Shown here one piece after another: positions 27,651 to 40,277 of a DNA stretch of 64,000 nt (its first letter is position 1; each line of letters starts with the position of its first letter). A program made the position numbers and the translations under genes. The notes beneath the pieces were generated by a model that worked only from the letters and a program-made list of their open reading frames with translations, did no database searches and had not been told where the DNA came from. The stretch covers positions 29,861,501 through 29,925,500 of the forward strand of contig NC_079881.1 in assembly GCF_029227915.1 (NCBI RefSeq). The letters are read 5' to 3'. Source of the DNA: Hydractinia symbiolongicarpus. Taxonomy: Eukaryota > Cnidaria > Hydrozoa > Anthoathecata > Hydractiniidae.

Positions 27651-28410
27651 AATCCTAGCCGTTATCGCGCGCTGAAGAAATAGTGACAGTTTCAAAAACT
27701 ACATTTCATTGACTTTCTAACGGTGTCAGTCCGTTTGAGTTTCAACGGTTGGGTCACATATTCGTACCAACATGTATTTAGCGATATTTTTCCGATATTA
27801 CTAGGTTGCATCGCCTTTAACAATGAAACGATTGACTGTGGGACTTAATTGAACTAACTTTTGACTGTGACCTTATAAATGTGATAAATGAAAAAATTGG
27901 ACTCCAAGAAATAGTATTCTTCTTAATTTGACATGATTGCATAAACTCAGCGATTACACTGAGCGCTGTTGTAGCGCTTCATTTAAAAATTTAAATTAAT
28001 AAGTCATTTTTTACTGTGGGACCAATCCTAGCCGCTATCGCGCCCTGAAGAAATAGCGACAGTTTCAGAAACTTCATTTCATTGACTTTCTAACGGTGTC
28101 AGTCCGTTTGAGTTACAACGGTTGCGTCACATATACGTACCAACATGAATTTAGCGATATTTTTCTGACATTACTAGGTTTCATCGCCTTTAACAATAAA
28201 ATGATCGACTGTGGGACTTAATTGAACTAACTTTTGACTGTGACCTGATAAATGTGATGAATGAAAAAATTGGACTCCAAGAATTAGCATTCTTCCTAAT
28301 TTGACATGTTTGCCTAAACTCAGCGTTTACACTGGGCGCTTTTGTAGCGCTTCCTTTAAAAATTTAAATTAATAAGTCATTTTTTACTGTGGGACCAATC
28401 CTAGCCGTTA

Positions 28411-30646
28411 TTGCGCCCTGAAGAAATAGCGACAGTTTCAAAAACTTCTTTTCATTGACTTTCTAACGGTGTCAGTCCGTTTGAGTTACAACGGTTTCGT
28501 CACATATTCGTACCAACATGAATTTAGCGATATTTTTCTGATATTCCTAGGTTGCATCGACTTTAACAATTAAACGATTGACTGTGGGACTTAATTGAAC
28601 TAACTTTGGACTCTGACCTAATAAATGGGATAAATGAGAAAATTGGAATTCAAAAAATAACATTCTTCTTAATTTGACATGATTGCCGGAACTCAGCGAT
28701 TACACCGGCCGCTGTGGTAGCGCTTCAATTCAAAATTAAGATAAAAAACTCATTTTTTGCTGAGGGACCAATCCTAGCCGTTAGCGCGCGCTGAAGAAAT
28801 AGTGACAGTTTCAAAACTACATTTCACTGACTTTCTAACGGTGTCAGTCCGTTTAAGTTTCAACGGTTGGGTCATGTATTCGTACCAACATATATTTCTT
28901 GATATTTTTCACGTATTACTAAGTTGTATGGCTTTTAACAGCGAAACGATTGACTGTGGGAATTAATTGAACTGAGAATGGACTGTGACCTTATAAATAT
29001 GAAAGTGAGACAATTGGACTACAAGAAATAACATTGTTCTTAATTTGACATGATTGCCGAAACTCAGCGACTACACTGGTCGCTGTGGTAGCGCTTCATT
29101 TAAGAATTAAAATGAAAAAGTCATTTTTTTACTGTGGGACCAATCCTAGCCGTTATCGCGCTCTGAAGAAATAGCGACAGTTTCAAAAACTACATTTCAT
29201 TGACTTTCTAACGGTGTCAGTCCGTTTGAGTTTTAATGGTTGGGTCACATATTCGTACCAACATGTATTTAGCGATATTCATCTGATATTACTAGGTTGC
29301 ACCGCTTTTAACAGTGAAACGATTGACTGTGGGACATAATTGAACTAACTTTTGACTGTGACCTGATAAATGTGATAAATGAAATAAGTGGACTCCAAGA
29401 AATAGCATTCTTCTTAATTTGACATGATTGCATAAACTCAGCAATTACACTGAGCGCTGTTGTAGCGCTTCATTTAAAAATTTAAATTAATAAGTCATTT
29501 TTTACTGTGGGACCAATCCTAGCCGTTATTGCGCCCTGAAGAAATAGCGACAGTTTCAAAAACTTCTTTTCATTGACTTTCTAACGGTGTCAGTCCGTTT
29601 GAGTTACAACGGTTTCGTCACATATTCGTACCAACATGAATTTAGCGATATTTTTCTGATATTCCTAGGTTGCATCGACTTTAACAATTAAACGATTGAC
29701 TGTGGGACTTAATTGAACTAACTTTGGACTCTGACCTAATAAATGGGATAAATGAGAAAATTGGAATTCAAAAAATAACATTCTTCTTAATTTGACATGA
29801 TTGCCGGAACTCAGCGATTACACCGGCCGCTGTGGTAGCGCTTCAATTCAAAATTAAGATAAAAAACTCATTTTTTGCTGAGGGACCAATCCTAGCCGTT
29901 AGCGCGCGCTGAAGAAATAGTGACAGTTTCAAAACTACATTTCACTGACTTTCTAACGGTGTCAGTCCGTTTAAGTTTCAACGGTTGGGTCATGTATTCG
30001 TACCAACATATATTTCTTGATATTTTTCACGTATTACTAAGTTGTATGGCTTTTAACAGCGAAACGATTGACTGTGGGAATTAATTGAACTGAGAATGGA
30101 CTGTGACCTTATAAATATGAAAGTGAGACAATTGGACTACAAGAAATAACATTGTTCTTAATTTGACATGATTGCCGAAACTCAGCGACTACACTGGTCG
30201 CTGTGGTAGCGCTTCATTTAAGAATTAAAATGAAAAAGTCATTTTTTTACTGTGGGACCAATCCTAGCCGTTATCGCGCTCTGAAGAAATAGCGACAGTT
30301 TCAAAAACTACATTTCATTGACTTTCTAACGGTGTCAGTCCGTTTGAGTTTTAATGGTTGGGTCACATATTCGTACCAACATGTATTTAGCGATATTCAT
30401 CTGATATTACTAGGTTGCACCGCTTTTAACAGTGAAACGATTGACTGTGGGACATAATTGAACTAACTTTTGACTGTGACCTGATAAATGTGATAAATGA
30501 AATAAGTGGACTCCAAGAAATAGCATTCTTCTTAATTTGACATGATTGCATAAACTCAGCAATTACACTGAGCGCTGTTGTAGCGCTTCATTTAAAAATT
30601 TAAATTAATAAGTCATTTTTTACTGTGGGACCAATCCTAGCCGTTA
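28411..30646 (+). repeat. Satellite A HOR: nearly identical trimer duplication (1118 bp)
   Basis: TTGCGCCCTGAAGAAATAGC occurs at 28411 and 29529, an offset of 1118 bp. The spans 28411-29528 and 29529-30646 agree almost base for base where I compared them. They share rare variants such as GATATTCCTAGG, CATCGACTTTAACAATTAAACG, CATGTATTCGTACCAACATA and GAAATAAGTGGACTCC. They diverge only at the right end, where TTATTGCGCC becomes TTATCACGCC. This is among the youngest-looking duplications in the array. Confidence 0.88.
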
Positions 30647-33600
30647 TCACGCCCTGAAGAAATAGCGACAGTTTCAGAAACTTCATTTCTTTGACGTTTT
30701 AACGGTGTCAGTCCGTTTGAGTTACAACGGTTGCGTCACATATTCGTACCAACATGAATTTAGCGATATTTTTCTGTTATTACTAGGTTTCATCGCCTTT
30801 AACAATAAAATGATTGACTGTGGGACTTAATTGAACTAACTTTTCACTGTGACCTGATAAATGTGATGAATGAAAAAATTGGACTCCAAGAAATAGCATT
30901 CTTCTTAATTTGACATGATTGCCTAAACTCAGCGTTTACACTGGGCGCTTTTGTAGCGCTTCCTTTAAAAATTTAAATTAATAAGTCATTTTTTACTGTG
31001 GGACCCATTCTTGCCGTTATCGCGCCCTGAAGAAATAGCGACAGTTTCAAAAACTTCTTTTCATTGACTTTCTAACGGTGTCAGTCCGTTTGGGTTACAA
31101 CGGTTGCGTCACATATTCGTACCAACATGAATTTAGCGATATTTTTCTGATATTCCCAGGTTGCATCGCCTTTAACAATTAAACGATTGACTGTGGGACT
31201 TAATTGAACTAACTTTGGACTGTGACCTGATAAATGTGATAAATGAGAAAATTGGAATTCAAAAAATAACATTCTTCTTAATTTGACATGATTGCCGGAA
31301 CTCAGCGATTACACCGGCCGCTGTGGTAGCGCTTCAATTCAAAATTAAGATAAAAAACTCATTTTTTACTGTGGGACCAATCCTAGCCGTTATCGCGCCC
31401 TGAAGAAATAGCGACAGTTTCAGAAACTTCATTTCATTGACTTTCTAACGGTGTCAGTCCGTTTGAGTTACAACGGTTGCGTCACATATTCGTACCAACA
31501 TGAATTTAGCGATATTTTTCTGATATTACTAGGTTTCATTGCCTTTAACAATAAAATGATTGACTGTGGGACTTAATTGAACTAACTTTTGACTGTGACC
31601 TAATAAATGTGATGAATGAAAAAATTGGACTCCAAGAAATAGCATTCTTCTTAATTTGACATGATTGCCTAAACTCAGCGTTTACACTGGGCGCTTTTGT
31701 AGCGCTTCCTTTAAAAATTTAAATTAATAAGTCATTTTTTACTGTGGGACCAATCCTAGCCGTTATTGCGCCCTGAAGAAATAGCGACAGTTTCAAAAAC
31801 TTCTTTTCATTGACTTTCTAACGGTGTCAGTCCGTTTGAGTTACAACGGTTGCGTCACATATTCGTACCAACATGAATTTAGCCATATTTTTCTGATATT
31901 CCTAGGTTGCATCGACTTTAATAAATAAACGATTGACTGTGGGACTTAATTGAACTAACTTTGGACTGTGACCTGATAAATGGGATAAATGAGAAAATTG
32001 GAATTCAAAAAATAACATTCTTCTTAATTTGACATTATTGCCGGAACTCAGCGATTACACCGGCCGCTGTGGTAGCGCTTCAATTCAAAATTAAGATAAA
32101 AAACTCATTTTTAGCTGAGGGACCAATCCTAGCCGTTAGCGCGCTCTGAAGAAATAGTGACAGTTTCAAAAACTACATTTCACTGACTTTCTAACGGTGT
32201 CAGTCCGTTTAAGTTTCAACGGTTGGGTCATATATTCGTACCAACATGTATTTCTTTATATTTTTCAGGTATTACTAAGTTGTATGGCTTTTCACAGCGA
32301 AACGATTGACTGTGGGAATTAATTGAACTGAGAATGGACTGTGACCTTATAAATATGAAAGTGAGACAATTGGACTCCAGGAAATAACATTGTTCTTAAT
32401 TTGACATGATTGCCGAAACTCAGCGACTACACTGGTCGCTGTGGTAGCGCTTCATTTAAGAATTAAGATGAAAAAGTCATTTTTTTACTGCGGTACCAAT
32501 CCTAGCCGTTATCGCGCGCTGAAGAAATAGTGACAGTTTCAAAAACTACATTTCATTGACTTTCTAACGGTGTCAGTCCGTTTGAGTTTCAACGGTTGGG
32601 TCACATATTCGTACCAACATGTATTTAGCGATATTTTTCCGATATTACTAGGTTGCATCGCCTTTAACAATGAAACGATTGACTGTGGGAGTTAATTGAA
32701 CTAACTTTTGACTGTGACCTTATAAATGTGATAAATGAAAAAATTGGACTCCAAGAAATAGTATTCTTCTTAATTTGACATGATTGCATAAACTCAGCGA
32801 TTACAATGAGCGCTGTTGTAGCGCTTCATTTAAAAATTTAAATTAATAAGTCATTTTTTACTGTGGGACCAATACTAGCTGTTATGGCGCCCTGAAGAAA
32901 TAGCGACAGTTTCAGAAACTTCATTTCATTGACTTTCTAACGGTGTCAGTCCGTTTGAGTTACAACGGTTGCGTCACATATTCGTACCAACATGAATTTA
33001 GCGATATTTTTCTGATATTAATAGGTTTCATCGCCTTTAACAATGAAACGATTGACTGTGGGACTTAATTGAACTAACTTTTGACAGTGACCTGATAAAT
33101 GTGATGAATGAAAAAATTGGACTCCAAGAAATAGCATTCTTCCTAATTTGACATGATTGCCTAAACTCAGCGTTTACACTGGGCGCTTTTGTAGCGCTTC
33201 CTTTAAAAATTTAAATTAATAAGTCATTTTTTACTGTGGGACCAATCCTAGCCGTTATCGCGCCCTGAAGAAATAGCGACAGTTTCAAAAACTTCTTTTC
33301 ATTGACTTTCTAACGGTGTCAGTCCGTTTGAGTTACAACGGTTGCGTCACATATTCGTACCAACATGAATTTAGCGATATTTTTCTGATATTCCTAGGTT
33401 GCATCGACTTTAACAATTAAACGATTGACTGTGGGACTTAATTGAACTAACTTTGGACTGTGACCTGATAAATGGGATAAATGAGAAAATTGGAATTCAA
33501 AAAATAACATTCTTCTTAATTTGACGTGATTGCCGGAACTCAGCGATTACACCGGCCGCTGTGGTAGCGCTTCAATTCAAAATTAAGATAAAAAACTCAT

Positions 33601-34730
33601 TTTTTGCTGAGGGACCAATCCTAGCCGTTAGCGCGCGCTGAAGAAATAGTGACTGTTTCAAAAACTACGTTTCACTGACTTTCTAACGGTGTCAGTTCGT
33701 TTAAGTTTCAACGGTTGGGTCATATATTCGTACCAACATGTATTTCTTGATATTTTTCAAGTATTACTAAGTTGTATGGCTTTTAACAGCGAAACGATTG
33801 ACTGTGGGAATTAATTGAACTGAGAATGGACTGTGACCTTATAAATATGAAAGTGAGACAATTGGACTCCAAGAAATAACAATGTTCTTAATTTGACATG
33901 ATTGCCGAAACTCAGCGACTACACTGGTCGCTGTGGTAGCGCTTCATTTAAGAATTAAGATGAAAAAGTCATTTTTTTACTGTGGTACCAATCCTAGCCG
34001 TTATCAAGCGCTGAAGAAATAGTGACAGTTTCAAAAACTACATTTCATTGACTTTCTAACGGTGTCAGTCCGTTTGAGTTTCAACGGTTGGGTCACATAT
34101 TCGTACCAACATGTATTTAGCGATATTTTTCCGATATTACTAGTTTGCATCGCCTTTAACAATGAATCGATTGACTGTGGGACTGAATTGAACTAACTTT
34201 GGACTGTGACCTGATGAATGTGATAAATGAGACAATTGGACTCCAAGAAATAACATTGTTCTTAATTTGACATGATTGCCGAAACTCAGCGACTACACTG
34301 GTCGCTGTGGTAGCGCTTCATTTAAGAATTAAGATGAAAAAGTCATTTTTTTACTGTGGTACCAATCCTAGCCGGTATCGCGCGCTGAAAAAATAGTGAC
34401 AGTTTCAAAAACTACATTTCATTGAATTTTTAACGGTGTCAGTCCGTTTGAGTTTCAACGGTTGGGTCACATATTCGTACCAACATGTATTTAGCGATAT
34501 TTTTCCGATATTACTAGGTTGCATCGCCTTTAACAATGAAACGATTGACTGTGGGACTTAATTGAACTAACTTTGGACTGTGACCTGATGAATGTGATAA
34601 ATGAGACAATTGGACTCCAAGAAATAGCATTCTTCTTAATTTGACATGATTGCATAAACTCAGCGAATACACTGAGCGCTGTTGTAGCGCTTCATTTAAA
34701 AATTTAAATTAATAAGTCATTTTTTACTGT

Positions 34731-37710
34731 GTGGCCAATCCTAGCCGTTATCGCGCCCTGAAGAAATAGCGACAGTTTCAGAAACTTCATTTCATTGACT
34801 TTCTAATGGTGTGAGTCCGTTTGAGTTACCACGGTTGCGTCACATATTCGTACCAACATGAATTTAGCGATATTTTTCTGATATTACTAGGTTTCATCGC
34901 CTTTAACAATAAAATGATTGATTGTGGGACTTAATTGAACTAACTTTTGACTGTGACCTGATAAATGTGATGAATGAAAAAATTGGACTCCAAGAAATAG
35001 CATTCTTCTTAATTTGACATGATTGCCTAAACACAGCGTTTACACTGGGCGCTGGGGTAGCGCTTCATTTAAGAATTAAGATAAGAAAGTCATATTTTAC
35101 CGTGGGACCAATCCTAGCCGTTATCATGCGCTGAAGAAATAGCGACAGTTTCAAAAACTACATTTCATTGACTTTCTAACGGTGTCAGTCCGTTTGAGTT
35201 TAAACGGTTGGGTCACATATTCGTACCAACATGTATTTAGCGATATTCATCTGACATTACTAGGTTGCATCGCTTTTTACAGTGAATTGATTGACTGTGG
35301 GACTTAATTGAACTAACTTTGGACTGTGACCTGATTAATGTGATAAATGAGAAAATTGGAATTCAAGATAAATCATTCTTCTTAATTTGACATGATTGCC
35401 GGAACTCAGCGATTACACCGGCCGTTGTGGTGGCGCTTCAATTCAAAATTAATATAAAAAACTCATTTTTTGCTGAGGGACCAATCCTAGCCGTTAGCGC
35501 GCGCTGAAGAAATAGTGACAGTTTCAAAAACTACATTTCATTGACTTTCTAACGGTGTCAGTCCGTTTAAGTTTCAAAGGTTGGGTCATATATTCGTACC
35601 AACATGTATTTAGCGATATTCATCTGATATTACTAGGTTGCACCTCTTTTAACAGTGAAACGATTGACTGTGGGACTTAATTGAACTAACTTTTGACTGT
35701 GACCTGATAAATGTGATAAATGAAAAAATTTGACTCCAAGAAATAGCACTCGTCTTAATTTGACATGGTTGCCTAAACTCAGCGATTACACTGGGCGCTG
35801 TTGTAGCGCATCATTTAAAAATTTAAATTAATAAGTCAATTTTTACTGTGGGACCAATCCTAGCCGTTATTGCGCCCTGAAGAAATAGCGACAGTTTCAA
35901 AAACTACATTTCATTGACTTTCTAACGGTGTCAGTCCGTTTGAGTTGCAACGGTTGCGTCACATATTCGTACCAACATGAATTTAGCGATATTTTTCTGA
36001 TATTACTAGGTTGCATCGCCTTTAACAATGAAACGATTGACTGTGGGACTTAATTGAACTAACTTTGGACTGTGACATGATGAATGTGATAAATGAGACA
36101 ATTGGACTCCAAGAATTAACATTGTTCTTAATTTGACATGATTGCCGAAACTCAGCGACTACACTGGTCGCTGTGGTAGCGCTTCATTTAAGAATTAAGA
36201 TGAAAAAGTCATTTTTTACTGTGTGGCCAATCCTAGCCGTTATCGCGCCCTGAAGAAATAGCGACAGTTTCAGAAACTTTATTTCATTGACTTTCTAATG
36301 GTGTGAGTCCGTTTGAGTTACCACGGTTGCGTCACATATTCGTACCAACATGAATTCAGCGATATTTTTCTGATATTACTAGGTTTCATCGCCTTTAACA
36401 ATAAAATGATTGATTGTGGGACTTAATTGAACTAACTTTTGACTCTGACCTGATAAATGTGATGAATGAAAAAATTGGACTCCAAGAAATAGCATTCTTC
36501 TTAATTTGACATGATTGCCTAAACACAGCGTTTACACTGGGCGCTGGGGTAGCGCTTCATTTAAGAATTAAGATAAGAAAGTCATATTTTACCGTGGGAC
36601 CAATCCTAGCCGTTATCATGCGCTGAAGAAATAGCGACAGTTTCAAAAACTACATTTCATTGACTTTCTAACGGTGTCAGTCCGTTTGAGTTTAAACGGT
36701 TGGGTCACATATTCGTACCAACATGTATTTAGCGATATTCATCTGACATTACTAGGTTGCATCGCTTTTAACAGTGAATTGATTGACTGTGGGACTTAAT
36801 TGAACTAACTTTGGACTGTGACCTGATTAATGTGATAAATGAGAAAATTGGAATTCAAGATAAATCATTCTTCTTAATTTGACATGATTGCCGGAACTCA
36901 GCGATTACACCGGCCGTTGTGGTGGCGCTTCAATTCAAAATTAATATAAAAAACTCATTTTTTGCTGAGGGACCAATCCTAGCCGTTAGCGCGCGCTGAA
37001 GAAATAGTGACAGTTTCAAAAACTACATTTCATTGACTTTCTAACGGTGTCAGTCCGTTTAAGTTTCAAAGGTTGGGTCATATATTCGTACCAACATGTA
37101 TTTAGCGATATTCATCTGATATTACTAGGTTGCACCTCTTTTAACAGTGAAACGATTGACTGTGGGACTTAATTGAACTAACTTTTGACTGTGACCTGAT
37201 AAATGTGATAAATGAAAAAATTTGACTCCAAGAAATAGCACTCGTCTTAATTTGACATGGTTGCCTAAACTCAGCGATTACACTGGGCGCTGTTGTAGCG
37301 CTTCATTTAAAAATTTAAATTAATAAGTGAATTTTTACTGTGGGACCAATCCTAGCCGTTATTGCGCTCTGAAGAAATAGCGACAGTTTCAAAAACTACA
37401 TTTCATTGACTTTCTAACGGTGTCAGTCCGTTTGAGTTGCAACGGTTGCGTCACATATTCGTACCAACATGAATTTAGCGATATTTTTCTGATATTACTA
37501 GGTTGCATCGCCTTTAACAATGAAACGATTGACTGTGGGACTTAATTGAACTAACTTTGGACTGTGACATGATGAATGTGATAAATGAGACAATTGGACT
37601 CCAAGAAATAACATTGTTCTTAATTTGACATGATTGCCGAAACTCAGCGACTACACTGGTCGCTGTGGTAGCGCTTCATTTAAGAATTAAGATGAAAAAG
37701 TCATTTGTTT
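34731..37710 (+). repeat. Satellite A HOR: tetramer duplication (1492 bp)
   Basis: GTGGCCAATCCTAGCCG occurs at 34731 and 36223, an offset of 1492 bp (four monomers). Both copies carry GTGTGAGTCCGTTTGAG, TTATCATGCGCTGAAG, CCGTTGTGGTGGCGCTTC and GCACCTCTTTTAACAG in the same order. The block also corresponds to about 23530-24600, where the set occurs once, so the tetramer expansion happened only in this right-hand copy. Confidence 0.83.
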
Positions 37711-38453
37711 ACTGTGGGACCAATCCTAGCCGTTATCGCGCGCTGAAGAAATAGCGACAGTTTCAAAAACTACATTTCATTGACTTTCTAACGGGGTCAG
37801 TCCGTTTGAGTTTTAACGGTTGGGTCACATATTCGTACCAAAATGTATTTAGCGATATTTTTCCGATATTACTAGGTTGCATCGCCTTTAACAATGAAAC
37901 GATTGACTGTGGGACTTAATTGAACTAACTTTGGACTGTGACCTGATGAATGTGATAAATGAGACAATTGGACTCCAAAAAAAAAACATTGTTCTTAATT
38001 TGACATGATTGCCGAAACTCAGCGACTACACTTAGCGCTGTGGTAGCGCTTCATTTAAGAATTAAGTTGAAAAAGTCATTTTTTTACTGTGGGACAAATC
38101 CTAGCCGTTATCGCGCGCTGAAGAAATAGCGACAGTTTCAAAAACTACATTTCATTGACTTTTTAACAGTATCAATCCGTTTGAGTTACAACGCTTGAGT
38201 CACATATTCCTACCAACATGTATTTCTTGATATTTTTCAGGTATTACTAAGTTGTATGGCTTTTAACAGTGAATTGATTGACTGTGGGACTTAATTGAAC
38301 TAACTTTGGACTGTGACCTGATTAATGTGATAAATGAGAAAATTAGAATTCAAGATAAAAAATTCTTCTTAATTTGACATGATTGCCGAAACTCAGCGAC
38401 TACACTGGTCGCTGTGGTAGCGCTTCATTTAAGAATTAAGATAAAAAACTCAT

Positions 38454-38464
38454 TTTTTGAGTGA
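38454..38464. other. Junction between satellite A and satellite B
   Basis: Satellite A runs undegraded to CTCATTTTTTG, where other copies continue CTGAGGGACC. After one to three non-matching bases (about 38460-38461), satellite B begins with TGACTACACGGGCCGAG. Neither family shows gradual decay at the edge, and no transposon lies at the boundary. The junction is also the outer end of the inverted satellite B arm described next. Confidence 0.88.
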
Positions 38465-39247
38465 CTACACGGGCCGAGTCCGGGATTTACGGGAAATCGC
38501 AGGTTTTCGTTTGCCGGCGATTAAAATTCTTTTATTCAGCGTCTCATCAAAAATGAAAACATTTTTGAAAACTACAAGTCTCATGCGTTTTAGTGGTGAA
38601 AAAATAATTTAAAAATTCGTTAGGGAAATGAGTTTACTCACTGGGTACTTTCCTTGTATACTTTTGACTATACGGGCCGAGACCGGGATTTACGGGAAAT
38701 CGCGGATTTTTGTTTGCCGGCGATTAAACTTCTTTTATTCAGCGTCTCATCAAAAATGAAAACATTTTTAAAAACTACAAGTCTCATGCGTTGTAGTGGT
38801 GAAAAAATAATTTAAAAAATCGTTCGGGAAATGAGTTTACTCCCTGGGTACTTTCTTTGTATACTTTTGACTACACGGGCCGCGTCTGGGATTTACGGAA
38901 AATCGCGGGTTTTCGTTTGCCGGCGATTAAACTTCTTTTATTCAGCGTCTCATCAAAAATGAAAACATTTTTAAAAACTACAAGTCTCATGGGCTTTAGT
39001 GGTGAAATAATAATTTAAAAAATCGTTTGGGAAATTAGTTTACTCCCTGGGTACTTTCTTTGTATACATTTGACTACACGGGCCGAGTCCGGGATTTACG
39101 GGAAATCACAGGTTTTCGTTTGCCGGCGATTAAAATTCTTTTATTCAGCGTCTCATCAAAAATGAAAACATTTTTAAAAACTACAAGTCTCATGCATTTT
39201 AGTGGTGAAAAAATAAATTAGAAAATCGTTCGGGAAATGAGTTTACT
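38462..39247 (+). repeat. Satellite B left arm, inverted relative to the main array (786 bp, ~3.9 units)
   Basis: Here satellite B reads in the forward direction (TTTGCCGGCGATTAAA, CTCATCAAAAATGAAAAC). Everything after 39247 reads in the opposite direction. Its reverse complement matches 39493-40277 unit by unit, including rare variants in the same order: GTCAAATGTATAC, TTTCCCAAACG, GATTTTCCG, GACGCGGCCCG, CTACAACGCATG, CAAACAAAAATCC, TACAAGGAAAG and CCCTAACGAATT. I count roughly a dozen differences over 786 bp, so identity is about 98%. That is clearly closer than neighbouring B units are to one another. Confidence 0.9.
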
Positions 39248-39492
39248 GGCCCGTATAGTCGAATGTATACAAAGAAAGTACCCAGGAAGTAAACTCATTT
39301 CCCGAACGATTTTTTAATTTTTTTATTTCACCACTAAAGCGCATGAGATTTGTAGTTTTCAAAAATGTTTTCATTTTTGATCAGACGCTTAATGAAAGAG
39401 GTTTAATCGCCGGCAAACGAAAACCCGCGATTTCCCGTAAATCCCGGGCTTGGCCCGTATAGTCAAAAGTATACAAAGATAGTACCCCAGGG
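39248..39492 (-). repeat. Spacer of the satellite B inverted duplication (245 bp)
   Basis: One satellite B unit plus about 42 bp, in the orientation of the main array, lies between the two inverted arms. The switch occurs at GAGTTTACT followed by GGCCCGTATAGTCG, with no extra sequence between. The spacer is not itself palindromic, so the structure is a stem with a loop and not a perfect palindrome. Confidence 0.85.
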
Positions 39493-40277
39493 AGTAAACT
39501 CATTTCCCGAACGATTTTTTAATTTATTTTTTCACCAGTAAAACGCATGAGACTTGTAGTTTTCCAAAATGTTTTCATTTTTGATGAGACGCTGAATAAA
39601 AGAATTTTAATCGCCGGCAAACGAAAACCTGCGATTTCCCGTAAATCCCGGACTCGGCCCGTGTAGTCAAATGTATACAAAGAAAGTACCCAGGGAGTAA
39701 ACTAATTTCCCAAACGATTTTTTTAATTATTATTTCACCACTAAAGCCCATGAGACTTGTAGTTTTTAAAAATGTTTTCATTTTTGATGAGACGCTGAAT
39801 AAAAGAAGTTTAATCGCCGGCAAACGAAAACCCGCGATTTTCCGTAAATCCCGGACGCGGCCCGTATAGTCAAAAGTATACAAAGAAAGTACCCAGGGAG
39901 TAAACTCATTTCCCGAACGATTTTTTAAATTATTTTTTCACCACTACAACGCATGAGACTTGTAGTTTTTAAAAATGTTTTCATTTTTGATGAGACGCTG
40001 AATAAAAGAAGTTTAATCGCCGGCAAACAAAAATCCGCGATTTCCCGTAAATCCCGGTCTCGGCCCGTATAGTCAAAAGTATACAAGGAAAGTACCCAGT
40101 GAGTAAACTCATTTCCCTAACGAATTTTTAAATTATTTTTTCACCACTAAAACGCATGAGACTTGTAGTTTTCAAAAATGTTTTCATTTTTGATGAGACG
40201 CTGAATAAAAGAATTTAATCGCCGGCAAACAAAAACCTGCGATTTCCCGTAAATCCCGGACTCGGCCCGTATAGTCA
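39493..40277 (-). repeat. Satellite B right arm of the inverted duplication (785 bp)
   Basis: This segment is the partner of 38462-39247. It starts at AGTAAACTCATTTCCCG and ends at CCCGTATAGTCA, where the left arm meets satellite A. It is continuous with the rest of the B array, so it is the likely source and the left arm the copy. The arms differ in length by about one base net. Confidence 0.88.
39794..39996 (-). repeat. Representative satellite B monomer (203 bp)
   Basis: One complete unit from GCTGAATAAA to the next. It includes the palindrome GCCGGC, the palindrome GTATAC, and two TTTCCCG words (one before TAAATCCCGG, one before AACGATTTT). It is given as a reference for comparing copies. 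Confidence 0.88.

Larger units (their letters stand above)
1..38459 (+). repeat. Satellite A array, ~373 bp monomer, about 103 tandem units
   Basis: Head-to-tail satellite in a single orientation. The anchor CTGAAGAAAT (or a close variant) falls at 11, 385, 758, 1131, 1503, 1876 and 2251, giving spacings of 372-375 bp. Landmarks in each unit, in order, are a GCGCGC-rich block followed by CTGAAGAAATAG, then AACGGTGTCAGTCCGTTT, CATATTCGTACCAACATG, a GATATT..TATTACTA block, GAAACGATTGACTGTGGGAC, CCTGATAAATGTGATAAA, TTCTTCTTAATTTGACATG, a GCGCT/AGCGC hairpin, an AT-rich stretch, and ACTGTGGGACCAATCCTAG. Sequence variants recur in blocks, so the array is organised into higher-order repeats, listed separately. 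I see no gene, transposon or RNA gene anywhere in these 38 kb. The function is unknown. Structural heterochromatin is the likely role, but that is inference. Confidence 0.97.

Noticed and set aside
31081-31272. 63-codon minus-strand frame within satellite A
   Set aside because: An isolated frame opened by point variants in one unit and absent from almost all other copies. No domain or start context.
1-38459. tRNA, 5S or other Pol III genes within satellite A, suggested by TGGTAGCGC and GGTTCAAAAAC words
   Set aside because: The words only loosely resemble A and B boxes, GGTTC is limited to a few subtypes, and no cloverleaf can be folded around them.
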